DNA of 64,000 nucleotides from Buddleja alternifolia. Taxonomy: Eukaryota > Streptophyta > Magnoliopsida > Lamiales > Scrophulariaceae. The position numbers and the translations under genes are program-made. Of the stretch, positions 21,075 through 33,200 are shown one piece after another. The stretch lies in assembly GCA_019426215.1 (NCBI GenBank), contig CM033392.1, forward strand, positions 33,214,814-33,278,813, given 5' to 3'. Each line of letters opens with the position of its first letter. Position 1 is the stretch's first letter. Below the pieces are notes generated by a model. The model was not told the DNA's origin. It saw only the letters and a program-made list of their open reading frames with translations, and did no database searches.

Positions 21075-23083
21075 ATGTATGTCGTTGGAAGCCTATGTAA
21101 TAGATAGGGCCTATTTTAATTTAGTACGCTAGATTGTCTTAGATTTACCAGTGGCTCGGGTGGATCACTTAGGGACCTACAATCATCCATATTTGTTTAC
21201 CACTTTTTCGATGTCTTATATTATGTTTTTCTTATTTGCTACTTAGATTGCATGATCACATAATTAAAGATAATCCTAATCTTGATGAGACCTTCCATGT
21301 TGAAACCCCTCGGTTGATTTGTTTCAAGTAAATCCAAGAAATATTAAGTGTATGTGGAAATTGAATGAGGTTCTATTGTCTACGCTTTCCATCATAAGTG
21401 TTGGCATGTAAAATGCCATGAAGTTTAGTCCGCCGTCCATGAGTCGTGGGGTGGCGACAAGTGTATTAGGCTGTGACCACCGCTAAGCATAGAGATTCTT
21501 GTGGGATCGATTTGTCTAGGTGTCGTCCATGAGTCGTGGGGCACACTAGTCCGGTCGATTGACCATGAATATTTGATGGGCTTGACTTAACGTTTACTAC
21601 CATATGGGCTCGTGTTCTCGGGGTATATGGGAAAGACGAGGCAAAATATCTTGAGAACTATATGTCGATATAAAAGGCCGGTAAGCCTACCATACAGATT
21701 TATCATATGGACTCGTGTTCTCAGGGCATATGAAGAGTCGCTTATGGATCTCGAGCCCACTAGAGAGACCCGCATATCTCCTTGAATATCCATATAAAAA
21801 GGTTATGGAATTCGATAAAATAGTGGGAGACACGTATGATTAAAGACCAAATTATATGTGGACAAGATTACATATCGAATGCTAATTGTTTTGCCTCGCT
21901 ATTTAGTTTGTAGTTAACAAAATGACCAAAAATCCACTTTCAACAATTCTAGATTCCAATATACTTGTCGATCCCAACTACGCCAATTGGTACCGAAACC
22001 TTAAGCGTGTGCTTCAAAGTGAGCGCAAGGATAGCGTATTGGATGCGCCTTTGCCTCGCGTCACTTGCACGAGCACTGATGATGAACGTGCCACTTTTGA
22101 TAAGTGGACCGATGATAATATCCAAGTGAGATGTATCATGATGGCTTCAATGAATAATGAGCTTCAAAATCAATTTGAGTACTTGACCATCTCTAAGGAT
22201 ATTATCAAGAGTCTCGAGGAGCTCTGTGGCACTCGAACTAGGAGTGAGAGATTTGTAATCTCTAAAGAGTTATTCCGCGCTCGCTTGCACGAGGGATCGT
22301 TGGTCGATGATCACATTTTACATATGATTGTTCTTATTAATAAGCTCTCAGATCTTGGTTTAAAACTTGAGACCGAGCTTTCTGCTGACCTCGTGCTTCA
22401 GTCCCTTCCAAAGTCGTTTGACAAGTTTGTCATCAACTACAACATGAATCAACTTGAGGCTTCATTACCCGAGTTGTTGAACATATTGAAGAGTGCAAAT
22501 GCCACCATCAAGGAACATGTTGACCATGCGGTTTGGGTTGCTACCACGGCCGTAGTAACTATCTATTTATCTTTTCCCAACAAAAACCGTGTTATTTTGA
22601 ACAATGTATTTTACATTCCGCAATTAATTAAGAACATCATTTTTGTACCCTTGTTGGACAAGCAAGGCCATATTTTTGTTATAAAAAATGGAGCTTGCTC
22701 CATGTTTTATGGTTCTTCTTTAATATTGGAATCAAAGTTGTCTCATGGCTTATACACGGTTCTCCCCGATACTCCAATCTTATTATCTCAACATGAGGAA
22801 CATACTAGTAAGAGAAAGTTGGATAATCAAAATGATACATACTTGTGGCATGCTAGACTAGGCCATATCTCTAAGGATAGGATTCATAAGATGGCGGATA
22901 AGCTTGACCTTCGTGAAATGTTAGATATGCCAACTTGGGAATCTTCTCTAAAGGGTAAGATGACCAAGTCACCATTTGTCGGGCAAATGGAGTGAGCTAC
23001 TAACCTTTTGGACTTGGTCCATACGGATGTATATGGTCCGCTTAATGTAAGCACTAAAGGGAGTCATTCTTACTTCATAACCC
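21075..23083 (+). mobile_element. Ty1/copia element C fragment (leader, gag, partial pol)
   Basis: Left end is cut by the insertion of element A. A leader of about 850 bp precedes an ORF at 21922. After the ORF, 22996-23083 still encodes the start of an integrase core (LVHTDVYGPL, then SHSYFIT). At 23083 the sequence switches abruptly into the leader of element D on the opposite strand. Confidence 0.8.
21922..22995 (+). pseudogene. gag: Element C gag fused in frame to GAG-pre-integrase
   Basis: 357 codons open. Residues 1-190 are a copia gag core (starts MTKNPLSTILDS, related to gag of A and B). At about residue 195 it jumps to the segment just before GAG-pre-integrase (NNVFYIPQLIKNIIFVPLL) and on to the HHCC-like DTYLWHARLGHISKDR. 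The zinc knuckle and protease active site are missing, presumably by an in-frame deletion. The stop at 22993-22995 is a TGA where related elements have Arg, with integrase continuing in the same frame. Probably dead. Confidence 0.8.
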
Positions 23084-23336
23084 AGCACGTCCACAGCGCT
23101 ATGCGCAGTTCTTTTGGGGCTTTTGAGCCCCGTTTTTTCTCGTTTCTTGATTTTTGGTGATATTATAAAAAATCCTATATTTACAATAAACATAAAAAAT
23201 AAAATTCTCGGCTAAAAATCATAAGAAGGCAGATTTAAGAACGCATAAACACATGCTTCAAAAACAAATAATATGCATATCAAAAATCACATGACATTGA
23301 TCAAATATGCAAATCAGAGATTGACTCTGATACCAC
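23084..23336 (-). mobile_element. Element D leader fragment with primer site
   Basis: Similar to the primer-site-proximal leader of element A (compare 23092-23240 with 19055-19230; both have GAGCCCCGTTTTT...CTCG). Ends with the reverse complement of GTGGTATCAGAG at about 23325-23336. The rest of element D is missing. Confidence 0.75.
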
Positions 23337-23858
23337 TGTTGGTTTCGCAAAAAATTGCTCAGCGGAAATTAAATAACCCAGAGTGTCATCTCGATTTGCA
23401 TACATGAATCATAGAACTCGCTAAAACTTATCGTTGAAGCGAAGTGAATGGAGAACTCAATCCTCCTTCAAAAATTCGATTTGTTGAAGTCTCAAAATCT
23501 TCAATCCTTGTGTGATCCACTCTTCTTGAATTCCTTGAATTCTTCTTGAAGTTTTATCTGAAAAACGAACACACATTGTCTCTAAATATTCACGCGGATT
23601 GATTAACGAAAATTCCCTTTTCTTCCTTTGTTTACTGACGGCTAGATTGTACGAGAGAGAGAGAGAGAGAGAAGTTTTTTCTATTTTGTTTCTAGGAGAG
23701 TTGTATGAATTATCAAGTCATCTAGGTCAAAAGACTTTAAGTGAGGTATTTAATATCATTTGACTTGTTCACTAAGACAAGAGTCAAGAGTACTCGGCCA
23801 TATGAGGTGTCCAAATGGACCCTCTTTAATTGACCCGGCTTGTCTCTTGTTTTAATTA
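23337..23858 (-). mobile_element. Element D LTR, truncated
   Basis: Starts TGTTGGTTTCGC after the primer site and resembles the first 500 bp of LTR A in layout (Ser-poor spacer, disease-unrelated AT-rich sequence ending near CTCTTTAATTGACCCGGC against CTCTTTATTTAGCCTCGG in A). It ends at about 23858 without an LTR terminus. Includes a (GA)n run near 23658-23673. Confidence 0.7.
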
Positions 23859-24010
23859 AGGGATAATTGCAAAAAATCACCCTGTGTTAATGCGAAATTG
23901 CAAAAAAACACCTATGTTAACGAAATATGTTAAACACCATCATGTGTTATTCAAAAGTCTGCAAAAAGTTACTTTTTGTTAAAAAGATAGAAAAAAATAT
24001 GTTTACTTTT
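23859..24010. mobile_element. One end of a TIR-type element (AGGGATAATTGCA family)
   Basis: AGGGATAATTGCAAAAAATC then CCCTGTGTTAATG. Similar in pattern to the ends at 28883, 31855 and 33201. The matching stretch with 33201 extends through AACGAAATA..TTAAACAC and on to TCTGCA. No opposite end found, so probably a truncated copy. Confidence 0.5.
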
Positions 24011-24691
24011 TGGTACACATAATACCATAATACCCTTGGGTACTTTTTGGTGCACATCACCTTCTAATAATTTTTACAATACTCTTTTGCAGATTTTAGT
24101 TCACAAATTCTAATAAACAAATACAACATATCATTTTTGTACTACTTATTTATATACAAATTTCTCGTCCTACTTAAGACACTTTCTTATCTATGAGTGT
24201 GTATTTATTTGATATATAGAGTAAAGTATATATATATTATATTTATATTCAGTGTAAAACATATATTTAAAGTGATATACTGGTACTTTTTCCTACTCTA
24301 AACGTATAATACTCTTATATAATAATATGTGATGACGTTAGTGTTCTTTTAATAATTCATGGAGTTTGATCTTGATAAATATTTCCCAAATAAGTATTTT
24401 CTTAATTATGAATTAATAAAACCTGCAAAACCGAACCGTGATTACCCCCAGATAGGTCACCAAAAGAAAAAAAAAAACAAGAAGACGAAAGTGTATCCGT
24501 TAAATCCCGGAATACCCAAGCACTTTGTTTTAAGTTTCCGAATTTGTCCTCAGAAATTACTGCTGCACAGTCCCTGTCCCAGTTTCCCCCAGATCAAACA
24601 CAAATAATTGTCAATTGCTTGAATTCTCCTCTTATTATTATTATTAAAGATTCAATTCTCAATTAATTTCATTCCATATCATATCTATCAT
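24011..24691 (+). promoter_or_regulatory. Upstream region of the NECAP-like gene
   Basis: AT-rich DNA between the truncated repeats and the start codon. A TATATAAT stretch near 24315 is a possible TATA element. The last 80 bp before the ATG are rich in AT and CT and look like a 5' untranslated leader. An 82-codon frame at 24359-24607 has no recognisable content. Confidence 0.4.
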
Positions 24692-27600
24692 ATGGAGAAA
24701 GAAAAGAAAACAGAAGAGAAGGAAAAGGAAGAAGAAGAAGATGCAATTGAGCTGGTTCTGTTTCAAATTTCCGAATGCTATGTTTACATGGTCAATTTTT
24801 CATTTACTCTTTGATTCTTCTTTCATATTCATATTCATATTTCTTTTACTTTTGGTTTCAAATTGGATATCGTCTTATTTGGTCCTTTATTTTTTGGGGT
24901 TTTCTTTTAATAAAACAACATCATTATTCATGCGTACTTGAAATAGGTTTATTTATAACGAAATACAAATTTATTTGTAGGCATAAGGATTATTGCTGAT
25001 TTTAGACTATATAAACTAGTAGTTATCAGGTCAAGTCTTAAATTCCTTGATGATAAGTACCAGAGCAGAGACAATTGGCTTACCATAAGCTTCTCTAATC
25101 TGTTGTATTTTGGTGGTACTATGGCTTCATAGGAGTCATATATTTTGGTTGTTTGTCCAGTAATGTGTCTTGGGGTTTTATAGCTTTGTGAACCGAGTTA
25201 CGTCTATAAATATCTACTGCACCCTTAAGTAGCAGCAGAAACCCCATTCACCAGAAAAATTCTTTATCAAATTCTACTAACAAGTTTTTGCCTCTTCTTC
25301 TGGTAACCATCCTTCCATGGACTAGTTAAGTGTGTTCTGTGTTTTACCATACTTGTAATCTGTTTTCTTGATCCGTAGTTTCGTGAAAATCTTTTTTAGC
25401 CCACTCAATGTTTCCTTGATCGTGGAGTTTGAACCATTATGACATTCTCAGAAAAATACTTTTTAAGTTTCATCGAGGATTACTTTAACGGGAAATATGA
25501 GCTGATGGGCAACAGTTTCAATTGCATATGTTACCTTAGCATTCTATGAAGCTACATAAAAACAAAAATGGAAGTAATTTTGTAATTGATGTTTCAGTTA
25601 TGCAAAATTATATTATCTGCTGCTCAAGATCTTGCATGTTTGCTAACAACAAAGCATCTTTGGGATGCTCTTTCCCTTGGAGAACATAATCCCCGTACTA
25701 CAGTTTCCCTTCACGATTCGGAAAGATACCATCTTAGGAATAATCAAGCAATCTAGTGTTGAAACTAATCATCGCACATGAATCTCAGGCTCCGTTAGGT
25801 GCAACAAGGTTACATGTTGTCTAGAAACTCTTCCAATAAGATTAGATTGGATTCAATTCATTAACTCTTAAACTGTTTAGAGATCATGTGTTTTTGTATG
25901 AACAAGTTTCTACTTGGTGCGGGCTTGGCATGCTTGGATGAACCCAAATTACTCTTTCTACAAAAATAGGTTTGAATTCAAAAGAAATTAGTATATTTTT
26001 TAACCCGGTCTCTTGATCAGATAAATATCAAAACCATAAAAAAGTGTTTTCACTTAAGAATTGGTTAATCTTCGTGAAGAAGTGAAAAACTATGTGTGAT
26101 TATCTAGTCTCATATAATATTCAAGTACCTAATCTTTTAAATCCAAAGAAAATAATAATTTCCACCTTCAACTTGCAATACACATCATCGATATGTAGGC
26201 TTTTCCTTTCTTCATGGCTATATATAATCTGAATAAGTTTAAGAATTTATTGTTGACAAGCTTGGATTAGCGGGCTTTGGCTATATTAATTCCTGAAAGA
26301 TGCCCTCAAGATTGTACTTGAATTTCGTATATGCCCTATGGTGTTGTAGCTCTTCTCGCTTTTGTTATAGCTCAACCTGCTGAAAGCTGTATTTGTAATA
26401 TGTAGCATGGGTTTTGTTGCATGTTAAAGCTAAAAACTGGATAATGGACTCCATATGTATATCGTAAATCTGAAGTCAATCTTTATTTGTCATCTTCAGT
26501 TTTAGCTTTTGTTATGCTTTTGAAGTTACTTTGACCTTAAGTAATTTTGACCTTAACCTAATGTTTCCACCTTTAATCTTGCAGATACCGCCACGGAAAA
26601 GTGCAGCTTCTTACAGGTTGTTCTTTTCTAAATCTCGTGTTGGTGGGAAGTTCCATATTGTTACTTCTTAGCATGTCCATTTGCTTCTTCATCAAATTGC
26701 CAAATCTAAAAGTCTACATTCTTTTGCTGGGCAATATAAGTTAGCAATCTCTTCCACCAATTCTGTGGTGTCAATAAATGTATTATGTATCACCAGGAGA
26801 TTCAATACAACATAGTGCCTGCATCCTAAAACTGACTATCCAAATTATTAACAAAATAGCAAAAACACACACACATCCACGCACATATACTAGTATATAA
26901 TTGAAGAGAGGTCTATAGGAACCATTTTTGGTGTTACAAACAATTTTGGTATGGCAAATACCACCTCTATTACTTTATCAAGTTATATGCAGTTTCTCTT
27001 CCTCTCTCATCTCCTATATTCTTCCACATTTTATTTTCTTTCTCCTCTTACCTCTCTCACATTTTCTCTTTACCTCCTAAGATTTCTTTAGTTCTCTCTC
27101 CTTCTCTCTCCTCTCTTATCCCACACGTTCTCTTTCTTATCCTTTTTCTCTCATCACCTCTTTCTTTGTTCTCTCTCTTCTGTCATGTTTTATTCATTTA
27201 CTTTTTTGTTCAAAAGTGTACTTATCAATTCTTTTAATGTTATATTAATCGATCTACTCAAGAATTTTCTTTTTTGCTCATGCCTCGTGCGCGATTTGAC
27301 TGCTGCTTCATAGAAAGTCATAGTCAACAAAATTACTTTTGCTGCTTTATGTAATTATTCTCCCCACAGCCCAGCCCAGCCCTTGAATCAAAATAACAAT
27401 ATCATGATGCTTGACTCGTTGAACGAGTTCAAGAATTTACAAATAAACTCTTCTTTCTTGTAGGGCTGATGAATGGAATGTTAACAAATGGTCTTGGGAA
27501 GGCACTCTGAAAGTTATCAGTAAAGGAGTAGAATGCACTATTCGATTAGAGGATAAAACAACAGGTGAATTTTCATTACTTCATGCAGTTCATATAATTG

Positions 27601-30600
27601 TTTCTTATATATTTCATATTCATTTAGATTCTGTCTTTTATCACGATTATCTACATATAGGTGAACTGTATGCTCGAGCATTTTTGAGAGATGGGGAGCC
27701 GCATCCAGTGGAGTCTGTAATTGATAGCAGCAGGTTAAGAAAGTTGCCTTAAATTGATCTCTCCTTCTTGAGAAACAATTTGTTACTATTCTTAAAATGT
27801 TATGGAGTTTCACAGTTGAGACTTCTGGTGCCTTTGCAGATATTTCGTTCTTCGGGTGGAAGAGAATATTGGTAACATACTATACTTCCTTCTGCTTCGG
27901 AATTATCTACTTAAGTTACAAGTTCTGTCATTCTTGACTTGATCAACTCGTTAAGGAATATAAATGATAACATCAGAAACAATTTATAACATTTTATGTA
28001 GGAACCATTTTGTCTTGAATTACGTACTTTTGTCTTTCTCATTCCAGTATAAGCAATTCAGTTAAGAATGCGTATAACAAAAGGATGGACTGCCAAGTTT
28101 GGAGCCAGAAATATAAATATTAGATCGCTTTTTATGAAGTTATTTTGTTTGCATGCGCCAGGTCATAATTCTCTGAATTGGCTAGAACTATGGCCTAAAT
28201 TACTGTGTAGTTAGTACCTGCTCTGCTGGATGGTTATCCAATTCATATTGATGTACCCTCTATCGCTTTGCTTTCAAATAGATGATTCTACATTATAGTT
28301 GGTGATGTCAAGTTTTACACATGACTTTGTCAATTATTCTGATATTTGAAGTATGTGACAATTTTTATCATCCATTCGAGTTGATAAAATCCACCAATTA
28401 TATATAGATTGATATGTCTTCACTATATAACGCCTCATACTCTGTCATCTTATACTTTTGGATTTTGATTACTCGCAGTGATGTTACAGCAAGTGACAAT
28501 CTGTCTCACATTCTTCTGCATATTTAAAAATCTTATGTGAGCACATATGGTTTCGAACTTTGTAGTTTCTGGAAGTATTTATTTACCTAGAAATCAAATG
28601 ACCGCGAATTGGATGAAGCCTGTAGGAATCCCTTTTAAATTTGGTAAAGTTACATCTTACCTCTAAAGAGCAATTCTAAGACCTGCCTTCAAAGTTACAT
28701 GTGAGGTTAGTCATGTTCCGGTGGAATTCAAGGTTGGATTATATGATTAACTGCACTTCTTTTGATTTATTTGCATTCACCATTTCTCATGTATTATTGT
28801 CCTTCAATATATTCACCGTTCCATGTCTCCAAATGATAATATCTCATCCTTTTTCTATACCTAAATAGCTTCTTATTCTTTTGGGTGAATTACACTTAGC
28901 ACCCCTGAAATAAGACCTGATTACAGATCATGCCCCTCTTATCTCTATAATTACACGCATGCTCCTCCTAATTTTGGGAAAACTAGTAGGGGGTAAAACT
29001 TAGTGGAATATTCAAAAGTCACTTTTATTCCTATCGTTGAATTGCCAAAAAAATGAAAAGAAAAGGCTGAAAATTACAAGTTATAAAACGTCAAATTTGC
29101 CCCCACCATCTCTCAGTTTTGAATATGAATTGGATCCATCATCATCCAACAACCCCATTTTTTTCATTTTGAAAAGAAAAGAAAAAATAAAATAGCATTC
29201 TCTCTCTCTCTCCAACCTGCCCTCCCCCTCCACCGTCTGCTCAACCCACAAATCAGTTACGTTGCTGGAAGTTTAAGGAGCGGAGGCGAGAGGGTGGAGC
29301 GTCGCGATGGATTAAGGGCGGGGCTGGTGGGGGCCTCGAGGAAGGGGAATTGGGGGGTGGGGTTGGGGAGGCTGAGGCGTCAGTAGAGGACAAGCGGGGC
29401 TTGTGGAGGCCTTGGGCAGGGGGAACATTGGGGGTCGGGGGGTTGGTGGGGGGGGGGGGGGGGGAGGGGTTTGGCCGAAGAAGATGAAGAAGTTCTGTTT
29501 ACATTTCTTTCTTTTTTTTGTCTTTAAATTCTTTAAAATAAGGGCAAATTGTTTAACTTATTGCTTAGACTATTTTTAATCCTATTTATTTACAATACGA
29601 TTTATAATTTATTATCTAAATTTTGAAATATGAAAAAAATTCACTTCAATTTAGGATAATAATTACTGTTTTAATTTTTTAATAGTTTAAAATTAATGAG
29701 AAATTTGTAACTTTAGTGCAATAAATAGTTTTCAAGCATACTTATAGTTCTAGTTTAAATTTAAATATGAAAGAATGCGAGAAGGATAACCTATGTTTGA
29801 ATATAATTTAAAATATTCTTAAAAGAAAGTTGTTTTTCATTTAAATTTACAAAAGTGTAAATAAAATTTATAGAAGCATAAAATTCAAACAATATTTAAC
29901 CCACTAGTTAACGAAAAACATTAAAATTACAATTAGACCCATGACATTTAGTTTTGTACATATTTTGTAAATAGTCCCTAAGGTAAAATGGGAAACCCAA
30001 AAAGAACTGCTAACATCAGCATTTTCGGGACAGATAGTGACAGGAGGGCTTGTGTAAGTTGGAGAGACATATGGAGGGCTGTACATGGAACTATAAAGAT
30101 AAGAGGGTATAATTTGTAATTAGGCCTTACCTCAAAAGTGCTAAATGCGGTTTACCCATTGGGAATTTCATGTAAGTTATCTTGAGGAAGTACCTTGCAC
30201 TTTCTCTAATTTAGACTAGACAAAAGAGTCCGCCTGCCTGAAATTCTTATCCACATGACTCCAATAGTAACCTGGCTTTGCAGAATTTGACAAAAGTGCA
30301 TTTTCTCTCCTGAACATTTGCTTTTCTAACAGTCAAACTGACTTTCCAGCGTGCAGGGTTAATGTATTGCTTGCATGTCATACACTATTTATGTATATGT
30401 ATATATGTACATAAAATGGAAATGATACTGATACTACTTTGGAGTCATGCAGGTGGGCGCCTTCGCCATGCTTTCATTGGTATAGGATTTCGAGAAAGAA
30501 CCGAAGCATATGACTTCCAAGCTGCCCTCCATGACCATATGAAGTATTTTCCAGACCTTATTCTTGTTACTCGTTTTCTTTTCATTTCAACTTTTAGTTT

Positions 30601-31289
30601 CCTTCATGTCATTTGGGGACTAGAATGCTGCTTTCCAGCCTTTTCTTTCCTTTTTAATTTTTTTTTTCCGGGTTGGGGGTTGTGGATCGTGATATGCTGT
30701 TTTTTCTTATTGAGCTCATGAGCATGCTCCAGTTTAATTATTTAACTTTAACTCGTAAGGTATCTGAATAAGAAGAAAACAGCGGAAGAGATGGAGCAGC
30801 AATACCAGCAAACTTCTTCAGTTGATTATAGTTTGAAAGATGGAGAGACCTTAGTCCTTCAATTAAAGAATGTAAATAAAATTTCTCACTCCATCTTACG
30901 AGTCGATCATAGTTGCATACGCATCATCTTATCTGACACCATTTTGATTTTGTTTTGTGCAACAGAAAGGTTGTGGCAACATAAAATCCAAGTTCTTTGA
31001 GCAGGGCCTCAATAATCTCTCTCTGGAAGATAGTAAGTGTAAAAATAAAGAAACATCAATAGGTATCAAACTGCCTCCGCCTCCACCTGCACCTCTCTCA
31101 CCTATTGTTGCTCAGGAAAAGTTTCCGGTTCGATTTCCCTCAAACATTAGCCTAGATGAGGAATCTTCTGAAAAGAAAGCATCTGAAACAGAAAAAGATC
31201 AATTAGAAGATGATTCAAAATCTCCTGAAAACAAAATCCCGCAAGATATACCAGACGATGATTTTGGGGATTTTCAAGCAGCTGGATAA
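24692..31289 (+). CDS. NECAP: NECAP-like protein (adaptin ear-binding coat-associated), eight exons
   Basis: Exons: 24692-24790, 26585-26616, 27464-27564, 27661-27733, 27840-27871, 30453-30543, 30760-30871, 30966-31289; all introns are GT-AG and phases agree, giving 864 bp and 287 aa. An acidic Glu/Lys start (EEEEDAIELVLF) leads into the NECAP PH-like domain (DUF1681), about residues 18-175: CYVYMIPPRKSAASYRADEW, then DSSRYFVLR, HAFIGIGFRER and AYDFQAALHDH. A Pro-rich linker (LPPPPPAPLSP) follows. The acidic C-terminus ends DDDFGDFQAAG; FGDF fits the FGx(hydrophobic) type of motif that binds adaptin ear domains. The family acts at the clathrin coat with AP adaptors in endocytosis and trafficking. 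No stop or frameshift breaks it. Intron 5 (2581 bp) carries a transposon. Residues 1-33 rest on family resemblance and splice-site fit only. Confidence 0.9.
24791..26584 (+). other. Intron 1 of the NECAP-like gene
   Basis: 1794 bp, donor GTCAAT, acceptor TTGCAG. No repeat, RNA gene or coding segment recognised in it. Confidence 0.8.
26990..27185 (+). repeat. CT-rich low-complexity tract in intron 2
   Basis: About 195 bp composed almost only of C and T (TCTCTCT, CCTCT words), in the sense orientation of the gene and about 280 bp before exon 3. It may affect splicing; no evidence beyond composition. Confidence 0.7.
28883..30157. mobile_element. TIR transposon (non-autonomous) in intron 5 of the NECAP-like gene
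   Basis: About 1.28 kb bounded by imperfect inverted repeats of some 62 bp: left GGGTGAATTACACTTAGCAC..., right end reading as its complement GGGTAAACCGCATTTAGCAC.... Both arms share TTAGCAC, ATTACA and CCTCTTATCT at the same positions. No coding capacity for a transposase is seen. I could not find a convincing target duplication (the flanks TATTCTTTT and ATTGGGAAT do not match), so ends may be off by a few bases or decayed. The interior contains an extreme G-rich block. Confidence 0.75.
29276..29475 (+). repeat. G-rich block with a 17-G run
   Basis: 200 bp with many GGG-GGGGG runs on the gene's sense strand, including 17 consecutive G at 29448-29464. It is able in principle to form G-quadruplexes in DNA or in the intronic RNA. 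Lies inside the TIR transposon. Confidence 0.85.
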
Positions 31290-31847
31290 ATGCAACGTTA
31301 AAGAGGGATATTTGGTCGTACTTGAAAATACTTGTAAAAAGTTTTAAGGCAATTGAGCTTGACTTTAAATTGGCTTCTCATTCTAATTCCATGCAACTTG
31401 ATTTAGTGTGTGGTAACAGGTTATTACAAGGAATTACTCAAACGCAGAGTGCGAGTCTACCCAAAATTGCCTACTTACAGCTCCCTCGATTCTATATTAG
31501 TGTTGAATTCTCTTTCTTTTTTTTTTCTTTTTCTTTTTTTGTGAATAATTTGTTTAATTCGTTATGTAATGCTTTAGTGTGCTCAAACTTGAATACACGG
31601 CAGACCGAGTTATTCTAAAGTTTTCATGTAATGTGACCTATATAGTGACACTGTATAATTAATATGCCTGCAGAAATAGTTATAGTTTATTCTTGGTTCA
31701 GGCAGGAATATTTATTCTTTTAAAAGTAATAACATTTGAACGTAATTGGTAGAAGTACAAGTTAAATGTTTCTAAAAAAAATCATGTCAGCCAAAAGTTA
31801 CAAGAGAAAGGAGCAAAGATAAATTGAAATTAAAATTAATTTAATAT
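31290..31847 (+). other. Probable 3' untranslated region and downstream flank of the NECAP-like gene
   Basis: Follows the TAA at 31287-31289. T-rich sequence (31510-31545) and GTAATG words occur around 31565-31630, a plausible polyadenylation zone. No other feature seen. Confidence 0.45.
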
Positions 31848-31854
31848 TTAAGTA

Positions 31855-32271
31855 AGGGAAGATTGCATAATATACTCCTGTGAAATACGAAACCTGTATG
31901 AAATCCCCCTCTCCCCCTCTGTTAAAAAATAGCCTAATATATTCCTGTGTTATTTTGTAGTTTGCACACTCTCCCTTTCCGTTAATATTGACTGACGGCA
32001 TTAATTTTTTGTATTGTATTACTGTTATACCGCTAATGTTAATAATGAAAAAGGGGGGCATTTTTGTCCATTGCACAAGTATTTTAACATGAAAAAATGC
32101 CCAAAAATGTGCTGCCCCGCTCTTGATTCCTACCCTCCTTTAGTTTCTAACGGACAGGAATTTCTATGCAGGATTTTTGTAATCACAGGAGTATATAAGA
32201 CTATATTTTTAACACAGGGAGGTTTCTTGCGAATTTCATATTTCACATGGGTACAAAATGCAATTTTCCCT
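31855..32271. mobile_element. 417-bp TIR element (MITE-like) with 7-bp target duplication
   Basis: Left end AGGGAAGATTGCATAATATACTCC; right end is its imperfect inverted copy, ending in GCAATTTTCCCT. TTAAGTA stands on both sides (31848-31854 and 32272-32278). TIRs are about 60 bp and imperfect. No transposase. Shares its end pattern with 23859, 28883 and 33201. Superfamily uncertain: the terminal AGGG and 7-bp duplication do not decide between Mutator- and hAT-like. Confidence 0.8.
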
Positions 32272-32453
32272 TTAAGTAATATCTCTTGGAAGAAAATTAG
32301 GCCCCTGATTCTTCTCTCCTTTGTCATTTTTTTTCTCTTTTCAATTTTGCTTGTTTAAACGTGTTTTTCGGTTGAAATTATTACTAAATAATTGTATCTA
32401 CTTCATATTTATTAACATAACTAACTACGGCACTAACTATCAATTTTACTTTT

Positions 32454-32665
32454 TTTAAAAGAAAAAAAAAATTCTAGAGGAAAGGGGATACCCTACACAT
32501 ATCTAGCCCGACAAACTCGGGCTGATAGTTATAATCTTGAGCCATAAAAACTCTATCTAGCTCCATAAAGGAGGAGAGGGCAACAACTTGTGGCAGCCTA
32601 AATTAAAACCCAAGACATCTCACATAAAGTGGGAGGTGGATACCACTAAGCCAACAGATCTTGGG
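32454..32665 (-). mobile_element. tRNA-derived SINE
   Basis: On the minus strand it begins CCCAAGATCTG followed by a pol III A box (TGGCTTAGTGG, complement of 32643-32653). About 35 bases later comes a degenerate B box (GGGTTTTAATT, complement of 32601-32612). It ends in a T-rich tail at the left. It is flanked by a direct repeat of about 18 bp (TAACTATCAATTTTA plus a few bases) at 32434-32452 and 32666-32684, as expected for target-primed reverse transcription. Length about 212 bp is normal for plant SINEs. Confidence 0.85.
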
Positions 32666-32684
32666 TAACTATCAATTTTATTTT

Positions 32685-33200
32685 ATGTAATATTAATATT
32701 ACAATTTTTTATTCTACTTATCTCCCAAAAATATTCATCCAATTTTTTTTATCACATCATTTTGTATTAAATTTGCACAAAATTAAATTTATCCAAACAT
32801 ACTTTCATTTTGAAATAATAAATTAATAATCCAAAACAGACATTTTTCCACATTCGTCAACATTAAAAGTGAGATTTGAAAACAAAAACAATATCAGCCC
32901 TAAACTTCTAGTCGTTTTTTCAGGATTTTCTCCCACTGTTTTGTGCATTAGCTATATATACTTGAGTAGATACCCTCTTCTAAATTATTTGGAGAGCCAT
33001 ATTTGCCAATAAATGTATATAAAAGAAACATGAAATTTTAATTAGGTTCAACAATTTTAATAATTATACTAGTCATACAAGAAAGAGGTGATTTCATATA
33101 ATACCAAAAGTAATACTCTTGGTCCACTTTCGGTGATGGAATCACCCTGTAAGGTGTTTTTAACCACCCAACCGACAAAGATCAAATGATAATATAAAAT
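32685..33200. other. AT-rich intergenic DNA
   Basis: No ORF, RNA gene or repeat end recognised. Confidence 0.5.

Noticed and set aside
24359..24607. 82-aa ORF upstream of the NECAP-like gene
   Set aside because: No similarity to known proteins that I recognise, and it overlaps the likely promoter and 5' leader.
30362..30721. 119-aa ORF over NECAP exon 6
   Set aside because: Runs through both splice sites into introns; only 30453-30543 is exonic.
32457..32665. Functional tRNA gene on the minus strand
   Set aside because: A box present but B box degenerate, no cloverleaf; flanking duplication and T-rich tail mark a SINE.
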